The notes below the pieces were generated by a model that saw only the letters and a list, made by a program, of their open reading frames with translations, did not search any database and was not told where the DNA came from. From Candidatus Hecatellales archaeon (GTDB lineage Archaea; Thermoproteota; Bathyarchaeia; Hecatellales; Hecatellaceae), in NCBI GenBank assembly GCA_003662515.1, contig QMYF01000056.1:1-5342 (forward strand): a DNA stretch of 5,342 nucleotides. The letters run 5' to 3'. Shown one piece after another: positions 1-4,166 of this stretch (position 1 is its first letter; every line of letters starts with the position of its first letter). The position numbers and the translations under genes are program-made.

Positions 1-1
1 G

Positions 2-550
2 GAGGCTAAGAAACGTTATGCCGGGCTGCTTCCCGACGGCAGGGTGGAGATTGTGGGGCTTGAGGTGGCTAGAGGCGACTGGTGTGAGGCTGCAAAGCAG
101 GTTCAGGAGAAGGTTATAGAGATAGTGCTTAAGGAGGGAGACCCGTGGAAGGCTGCCGGCTACGTCCGCCAGTGGATTAAAGATTTCAGGGCTGGAAGGT
201 TCAGGCTTGAAGATGTAACCATCTGGAAGACTTTAACTAAGCCTCTTGAAGAGTATGAGGTTAGAGCTCCCCATGTGGAGGCTGCCAGGAAGCTTATGGA
301 GAAAGGCTGGAAGCTCACCTATGGGGACAAGGTTGGCTACGTCATCGTGAAGGGAGCCGGGAAACTCTACCAGAGGGCTGAGCCCTACTTCATGGTTTCC
401 CCCGAAGACGTTGACTTAGACTATTACGTGGAAAACCAGGTGGTTCCAGCTGCCCTTCGCATCCTCAACATTTTCGGCATAGACAAAAAGCAGCTTATGG
501 CTGGTGTTCCAGCTAGGAAAGAGGGGTTGCTTAAATTCTTTGAGATGTAG
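2..550 (+). CDS. Family B DNA polymerase, C-terminal fragment (5' end outside window)
   Basis: This is the palm-end and thumb region of a replicative family B DNA polymerase, which copies DNA at the fork and is tethered by the PCNA clamp. The frame is open from base 2, so the GTG at 44 is internal and the gene starts upstream. The visible part has 182 residues. Residues 3-6 (KKRY) match the conserved KxY motif that contacts the primer-template. A GLE-x-x-RGDW segment follows, then a helical thumb with a PHVEAARKL block, a GYVIVKGAGK strand and the characteristic YYVENQVVPAALRIL helix near the end. Exonuclease motifs and polymerase motifs A, B and C are upstream and cannot be checked. The C-terminus, KEGLLKFF (residues 173-180), looks like a PCNA-interacting box with Lys in place of the usual Gln. 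The family is very likely; which archaeal PolB paralogue it is cannot be told from this part. Confidence 0.93.
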   Translation, partial: EAKKRYAGLLPDGRVEIVGLEVARGDWCEAAKQVQEKVIEIVLKEGDPWKAAGYVRQWIKDFRAGRFRLEDVTIWKTLTKPLEEYEVRAPHVEAARKLMEKGWKLTYGDKVGYVIVKGAGKLYQRAEPYFMVSPEDVDLDYYVENQVVPAALRILNIFGIDKKQLMAGVPARKEGLLKFFEM

Positions 551-566
551 CGTTTAAGGTTTATAG
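551..566 (+). promoter_or_regulatory. Putative TATA-box promoter for the radical SAM gene
   Basis: The AT-rich stretch just after the polymerase stop contains TTTATA at 560-565, preceded by a TTTAAGG run. An archaeal TATA box here would place the transcript start near 586-592 and give a leader of about 30 bases before the ATG at 619. The match is weak, and read-through from the polymerase gene is equally possible. Confidence 0.35.
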
Positions 567-586
567 GCTTCCAAGCTTCTAGGCGT

Positions 587-605
587 CTCAGCCTCTAAGG
601 CTGGG
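587..605 (+). other. 7-bp hairpin in the radical SAM gene leader
   Basis: CTCAGCC (587-593) can pair with GGCTGGG (599-605) around the loop TCTAA. There is one T-G wobble and otherwise Watson-Crick pairs. The stem ends in the G-rich run GGGGG (603-607), the only candidate ribosome-binding sequence ahead of the ATG at 619. No T-tract follows, so it is not a canonical terminator. A role in translation is inference only. Confidence 0.35.
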
Positions 606-618
606 GGCCAAAGCGCAC

Positions 619-1650
619 ATGGGGCAATCCGACGGTTCAACTCAGCCTCCAGACCTGCTTATATGGATTTTAACAGGGAAATGCAATCTAGCTTGTAGCC
701 ACTGCTACGCTTCAAGGTTTAGAAGCCTCAGAGAGCTAAGTTTAGCTGAGGCTTTGAAGGTTTTGAGGGATGCATGGGAAGCCGGCGTGGAATATGTGAG
801 CTTTACAGGGGGAGAACCCTTACTTCACCCCCCGCTTTTCAGGCTTCTGGAGGAAGCCTACGATTTAGGGGTGGGTGTAAGCATAGTTTCAAACGGTTCA
901 ACCATAAGCAGGGAAACCGCCCGAAGGCTTTCCACGCTTGAGGTTCACGTATACCTCAGCGTGGATGGAAGCAGGGTTTCCCATGAAAAACTTAGGGGGA
1001 ATGGAACCTGGAAATATGTGGCTGAGGCGGCAGCCCACCTCAAAGATGAAGACGTAAGCTACTCCACCATCACGGTTTTAGCTAGAGAAACTCTAAGGCA
1101 TCTGGGAGAGGCGGTAGAGTTCGCCAGGCGTTTCGACGCTGAGGAAGCCTGCATTATACCTGTGATACCTTCAGGGAAAGCTTCGGCCAGCATGCTCCCC
1201 CCGGCTGAAGAAGCCTTAAAAGGCATTTTAAGCTTCGTGGAAGCCTGCAACCTTGCAGGGATTCCAGCCGAGGTTTGGTGTGCACCCTACATGAGGCTTT
1301 ACGTGGAACCCTCAAAGGCTGCCGTTTACCGTTGCAGAACAGACCATGTAGCCGACATGGATGTGGAGGGAAACCTTCTCCTCTGCGACGTCTTAGACTT
1401 CAGGCTGGCTAATGTCAGGCGGGAAGGATTCGCCAAGGCTTGGGAAACCTACCTTCAGCACCCCTTCCACCAAGAGGTAGGGAAGCCCGTTGAAAGTGAA
1501 CCCTGCTCCAGCTGCCCTGTCCGAAGCAAATGTATGGGCGGATGCTACGCTAGGGCTCTCCTCGTGGAGGGAAGCCTAAGGCAGCCTGACCCTCTATGCC
1601 CGAGGGTGGAAGCCTTCAGGAAAGGCGAGCTTCAACCCACAACCTTATAG
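619..1650 (+). CDS. Radical SAM enzyme with C-terminal SPASM domain, substrate unknown
   Basis: A 343-residue cytoplasmic radical SAM enzyme, expected to cleave S-adenosylmethionine reductively and modify a peptide, protein or cofactor precursor. The [4Fe-4S] site is C22-x3-C26-x2-C29 (CNLACSHC), followed by the SAM-binding GGEP at 64-67 and the strand motif SVDG at 114-117. The C-terminal part fits the SPASM pattern exactly: C239-x11-G251-x4-C256, then C296-x2-C299-x5-C305-x3-C309, and a final C327. This supplies ligands for two auxiliary clusters. C221 is one more cysteine near the barrel end. SPASM relatives include AhbC/AhbD and NirJ (heme synthesis), PqqE, sactipeptide maturases, anaerobic sulfatase maturases and a tungsto-enzyme-associated protein; nothing here chooses among them. 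No precursor peptide or oxidoreductase is adjacent. ATG 619 is the first good start after the polymerase stop. The last 19 bases overlap the convergent gene on the minus strand. Confidence 0.93.
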   Translation: MGQSDGSTQPPDLLIWILTGKCNLACSHCYASRFRSLRELSLAEALKVLRDAWEAGVEYVSFTGGEPLLHPPLFRLLEEAYDLGVGVSIVSNGSTISRETARRLSTLEVHVYLSVDGSRVSHEKLRGNGTWKYVAEAAAHLKDEDVSYSTITVLARETLRHLGEAVEFARRFDAEEACIIPVIPSGKASASMLPPAEEALKGILSFVEACNLAGIPAEVWCAPYMRLYVEPSKAAVYRCRTDHVADMDVEGNLLLCDVLDFRLANVRREGFAKAWETYLQHPFHQEVGKPVESEPCSSCPVRSKCMGGCYARALLVEGSLRQPDPLCPRVEAFRKGELQPTTL

Positions 1651-1901
1651 ACAATGTCTTTCTCGCGAACCCTGTCTTTCACTTTTATTCCCACGGATTG
1701 ACCTGGCCCTGCCTCCTGAACAGGCTTATGCTCCACCTGCATGGATTCAACGGTTTGCTCAAAATTGGTGGTGGCGCCTCTAATCAGGATTTTATCTCCC
1801 AGCTTTAGGGGGGCCTTCAACTCCACAACGGCTACGCCTATCCGGGAAAAATAGTGGGTAACCCTTCCCACCTCTACCAGTTCGCCGCTCAAAGAGGACA
1901 C
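1632..1901 (-). CDS. Small elongation-factor-like protein (EF-Tu domain 2-type beta barrel)
   Basis: An 89-residue protein resembling only domain 2 of translational GTPases. It has an opening strand ELVEVGRVTHYFSRIGVAVVEL (split as residues 7-28), then APLKLGDKILIRG (30-42), a QTVESMQVEHKPV segment (49-61) and the turn AGPGQSVGIKV (64-74). The KxGDxI and GxxVGI-type turns are hallmarks of this barrel in EF-Tu/IF2 and of the barrel at the end of U32 peptidases. There is no GTPase domain, so it cannot be a complete factor. Archaeal genomes often carry such stand-alone proteins, annotated 'translation elongation factor-like', of unknown role; RNA or tRNA contact is inference. The start is GTG at 1901-1899, with an in-frame stop nine bases upstream. 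No ribosome-binding site is obvious, so the mRNA may be nearly leaderless. Its 3' end overlaps the radical SAM gene by 19 bases. Confidence 0.85.
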   Translation of the reverse strand: MSSLSGELVEVGRVTHYFSRIGVAVVELKAPLKLGDKILIRGATTNFEQTVESMQVEHKPVQEAGPGQSVGIKVKDRVREKDIVYKVVG

Positions 1902-1930
1902 CAGAAATTAGGTTAACCTTCTTCAGCCAC

Positions 1931-1940
1931 ATTAATATTT
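1931..1940. promoter_or_regulatory. AT-rich element in the divergent gap, candidate TATA box for both directions
   Basis: The sequence ATTAATATTT contains the overlapping palindromes ATTAAT and AATATT, and so reads as a TATA box on either strand. On the minus strand it lies about 30-39 bases ahead of GTG 1901, giving a very short leader. On the plus strand it lies about 38-47 bases ahead of ATG 1978, giving a leader of roughly 15-20 bases. A second plus-strand candidate is CCTTAAAGG at 1949-1957, spaced for a leaderless transcript starting at ATG 1978. Confidence 0.45.
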
Positions 1941-1977
1941 GCCTTCCACCTTAAAGGTTCAAGAAGGCTTGGGAGCC

Positions 1978-2397
1978 ATGGCTAAAATCTATATTGCCGG
2001 CCCCCTCTTCACCGAAGGCGAAAGATGGCTTCTAGAGCGTATAGAGGAGATATGCCGGAGAGAAGGCTTCGAAACCTATCTTCCCCACCGGGAGGCTGAA
2101 AGGCTTCCCAGCCTGGAAGCCATCTACCAGAGCCACATGAAAGCTTTGAGGGAATGCGATTTTATGGTGGCTTTGCTTGACGGTGCAGACGTGGACAGCG
2201 GAACCTCCTTTGAGATAGGCTATTTTAAGGCTTTAGGAAAGCCTGTGGTGGGTGTTAGAACCGACTGGAGAGCTTTACATCTCCCTAGGAGAGGGCAAAC
2301 CCCTGAGGTGAATCTTATGATCAGGTTTTCCCTGGACAGGTATGTTAGAGGCTTGGAGGAGCTGGAGGAAGCCTTGAAGGCTTTCAGCAGGCTTTAA
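1978..2397 (+). CDS. Nucleoside 2-deoxyribosyltransferase-family protein
   Basis: A 139-residue cytoplasmic protein of the nucleoside 2-deoxyribosyltransferase/DNPH1 (RCL) superfamily, which acts on the N-glycosidic bond of deoxynucleosides or deoxynucleoside monophosphates. The nucleotide-binding start is KIYIAGPLFTEGER (residues 3-16). The core reads CDFMVALLDGADVDSG (60-75), with D68, D71 and D73. GTSFEIGY (75-82) carries E79, the expected catalytic nucleophile. A C-terminal VNLM (N112) matches the conserved Asn region that reaches a neighbouring subunit's active site. Transferase and hydrolase activity cannot be told apart by eye. The reading frame stays open back to a TTG at 1939, but homology begins at ATG 1978, and the upstream codons sit in the promoter region, so ATG 1978 is chosen. 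It could act in deoxynucleotide salvage or removal of damaged nucleotides; neighbours give no help. Confidence 0.88.
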   Translation: MAKIYIAGPLFTEGERWLLERIEEICRREGFETYLPHREAERLPSLEAIYQSHMKALRECDFMVALLDGADVDSGTSFEIGYFKALGKPVVGVRTDWRALHLPRRGQTPEVNLMIRFSLDRYVRGLEELEEALKAFSRL

Positions 2398-2400
2398 CGT

Positions 2401-2413
2401 GAAAGCTTATAAG
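2401..2413 (+). promoter_or_regulatory. BRE/TATA promoter of the acetolactate synthase gene
   Basis: The purine-rich GAAAG (2401-2405) directly precedes the palindromic CTTATAAG (2406-2413), a good match to an archaeal BRE plus TATA box. A transcript start about 25 bases downstream (near 2434-2438) would leave a leader of about 30 bases that includes the ribosome-binding site at 2454. It begins only four bases after the stop of the preceding gene, so the two genes are probably separate transcription units. Confidence 0.6.
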
Positions 2414-2431
2414 TTTTAGTTTCACCTTTTT
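2414..2431 (+). terminator. Possible T-rich terminator of the deoxyribosyltransferase gene
   Basis: Three T runs (2414-2417, 2420-2422 and 2427-2431) follow the stop codon at 2395-2397 within 35 bases. Archaeal RNA polymerase terminates at such T-rich tracts without a hairpin. The region sits between the TATA box and the expected start of the next transcript, which fits end-to-end packing. This is suggestive only. Confidence 0.3.
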
Positions 2432-2453
2432 AATGGCCTGCTTCCCTTTGGGC

Positions 2454-2460
2454 GGAGGGT
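2454..2460 (+). promoter_or_regulatory. Shine-Dalgarno site that selects the TTG start
   Basis: GGAGGGT at 2454-2460 complements the 16S rRNA 3' end. It lies 5 bases before TTG 2466 (7 from the GGAGG core), whereas ATG 2475 would be 14-16 bases away. Spacing therefore favours the TTG start for the acetolactate synthase. It is the clearest ribosome-binding site in the window. Confidence 0.65.
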
Positions 2461-2465
2461 AAGCT

Positions 2466-4166
2466 TTGCCCTACATGTCTGGAGCTAAGGCGTTGCTGGA
2501 AAGCCTGCTTCAAGAGAAGGTTGAGGTTATCTTTGGAATTCCCGGCGGAGCCATAATGCCCGTCTACGACGAGCTTTTAAATTACCCTATTAGGCATGTG
2601 CTGGTGAAACATGAGCAGGCTGCAGCCCACATGGCCGACGGCTATGCGAGAGCCAGCGGGAAAGTGGGCGTGTGCATGGCTACCTCCGGCCCGGGAGCCA
2701 CCAACCTGGTTACCGGGATAGCCACAGCCTACATGGATTCCAGCCCCATGGTGGCTTTAACAGGGCAGATTCCCACCAAAATGATTGGGAAGGACGCCTT
2801 TCAGGAAGCCGACATCATAGGCATTACAGCCTCCATCACCAAACATAACTTTCAGCCTAGAAGCCCCGGCGAAATCCCCTTCACCGTGAAGGCAGCCTTC
2901 AGGATAGCTCAAACCCCCAGGCGGGGGCCCGTGCTCATAGACCTTCCCAGGGATGTTCAAGTTGACGAGGCTGAGATAGATTTCAACGTGAACCTGGAAG
3001 GTTTCCCCCGCAAGTTTTACCCTGACGAGCCTTCCCCCTCAGCGGTGAGGGAGGCAGCCGAGCTTCTTGTTAAGGCTGAGAAACCTTTAATCCTGGCTGG
3101 GGGAGGCGTTATAGCGGCAGACGCTTGCAGGGAGCTTAGAGCGCTGGTTGAGACTTTAAAGGCTCCGCTGGCCATAGCCCTCATGGCTAAGGGATGTCTC
3201 CCCGAGGATCATCCCCTCTATTTGGGGCTTCTCGGCATGCATGGAATGCCCTACGCCAACCAGGCCTTAACCGAGGCAGATGTCATCCTAGCGGTGGGCT
3301 TCAGGTTTTCCGACCGAACCATCACCACCGACATGAAACTTCAGCCTGACGCTAAGCTTATCCACATCGACATAGACCCTGCTGAAATCGATAAGAATAT
3401 TCCGGCAAGCGTCCCCATCCTGGGAGACGCTAAGAAGGCTTTAGCCGCCATCCTAAGCCAGGTTAAAGGGAAGGTTAAACGTGGGAGAACCAAGGCCTGG
3501 CTGAAGCATTTAGAGAAGCTTAAAAAGGGCTATCACCCCTCTTGGATGGATTCCCCGGAGAGGAAGGGCTTCCTTAAGCCTCCACGCCTCATGAAGGAGA
3601 TTAGAGAGCTGCTACCTCCCCGGGGGATAGCCGTAACCGAGGTTGGGCAAAACCAGATGTGGGCTGCCCTCTACCTGAAAATCTACCATCCAAGAACCTT
3701 CATAAGCTCTGGAGGCTTGGGAACCATGGGCTTCGGCTTTCCAGCAGCCCTAGGCGCCAAAACAGCTAGGCCGGAGGTCCCCGTGGTGGATATTGCCGGG
3801 GATGGAAGCTTCCTCATGAATGAGCGGGAACTAGCCACCTCGGTGAACGAGCACATCCCGGTGATAGTGGTAGTTTTGGATAACAGGATGCTGGGGATGG
3901 TAGCCCAGTGGCAACGCCACCTTTACGGTAAACGGTATTCCAGCGTTCAGCTGGGTGAAAGCCCGGACTTCGTGAAGCTTGCTAAGGCTTATGGGGCTGA
4001 GGGAGTTAGGGTGGAGAGCTACCGCGAGTTTAGGAAAGCCTTTAAAGAGGCTTTGAAAAGCGAGGTTACCACGGTTATCGATGTTCCTGTCTCACCGGAG
4101 GAAGACGTCTACCCGATTAATCTGCCTAGAAGTCTTCAGAAGAAGGCTTTCCAGCCGCCCACCTGA
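2466..4166 (+). CDS. ilvB: Acetolactate synthase, catalytic (large) subunit
   Basis: A 566-residue thiamine-diphosphate enzyme, the usual length for the family. It condenses two pyruvates to acetolactate, or pyruvate with 2-oxobutyrate, in the first common step of valine, leucine and isoleucine synthesis. The N-terminal TPP domain has FGIPGG and KHEQAA with the catalytic Glu50, then SGPGATN and the strongly family-specific GKDAFQEADIIGIT. The central FAD-type domain has LLGMHG, FSDR (281-284) and HIDIDPAEIDKN. The C-terminal domain has GLGTMGFGFPAALGAK, GDG (445-447) and Asn473, the expected Mg-TPP ligands, and GMVAQWQ with Met478 and Trp482 at the substrate channel. The DAFQEAD, FSDR and GMVxQW signatures argue against other TPP enzymes such as oxalyl-CoA decarboxylase or pyruvate oxidase. 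No regulatory small subunit (ilvN) lies beside it in this window. The TTG start is chosen from the ribosome-binding site; ATG 2475 is the alternative. Its 3' end overlaps the opposite gene by 41 bases. Confidence 0.95.
   Translation: MPYMSGAKALLESLLQEKVEVIFGIPGGAIMPVYDELLNYPIRHVLVKHEQAAAHMADGYARASGKVGVCMATSGPGATNLVTGIATAYMDSSPMVALTGQIPTKMIGKDAFQEADIIGITASITKHNFQPRSPGEIPFTVKAAFRIAQTPRRGPVLIDLPRDVQVDEAEIDFNVNLEGFPRKFYPDEPSPSAVREAAELLVKAEKPLILAGGGVIAADACRELRALVETLKAPLAIALMAKGCLPEDHPLYLGLLGMHGMPYANQALTEADVILAVGFRFSDRTITTDMKLQPDAKLIHIDIDPAEIDKNIPASVPILGDAKKALAAILSQVKGKVKRGRTKAWLKHLEKLKKGYHPSWMDSPERKGFLKPPRLMKEIRELLPPRGIAVTEVGQNQMWAALYLKIYHPRTFISSGGLGTMGFGFPAALGAKTARPEVPVVDIAGDGSFLMNERELATSVNEHIPVIVVVLDNRMLGMVAQWQRHLYGKRYSSVQLGESPDFVKLAKAYGAEGVRVESYREFRKAFKEALKSEVTTVIDVPVSPEEDVYPINLPRSLQKKAFQPPT

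Noticed and set aside
44..550. Complete 168-residue protein starting at GTG 44
   Set aside because: The frame is open to the window edge and the codons before 44 encode the conserved KKRYAGL polymerase motif, so this GTG is internal.
587..605. Hairpin as an intrinsic terminator of the polymerase gene
   Set aside because: No T-tract follows the stem, and archaeal termination does not need a hairpin.
1059..1250. Minus-strand ORF inside the radical SAM gene
   Set aside because: It is an antisense shadow of a strongly conserved coding region, with low-complexity Ala/Ser-rich translation and no domain.
1596..1808. Small plus-strand ORF after the radical SAM gene, possibly a precursor peptide
   Set aside because: It lies out of frame over the radical SAM end and antisense to the well-supported EF-like gene. 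It has no core-peptide features such as Cys-rich repeats and no ribosome-binding site.
1978..2397. Deoxyribosyltransferase-family gene as part of an antiviral nucleotide-depleting system
   Set aside because: There is no sensor, partner effector or other defence gene nearby, and both neighbouring genes look like housekeeping genes, so salvage or clean-up is the simpler reading.
2757..2960. Minus-strand ORF inside ilvB
   Set aside because: It is antisense to the conserved DAFQEAD region of acetolactate synthase; its translation resembles no family and it has no promoter.
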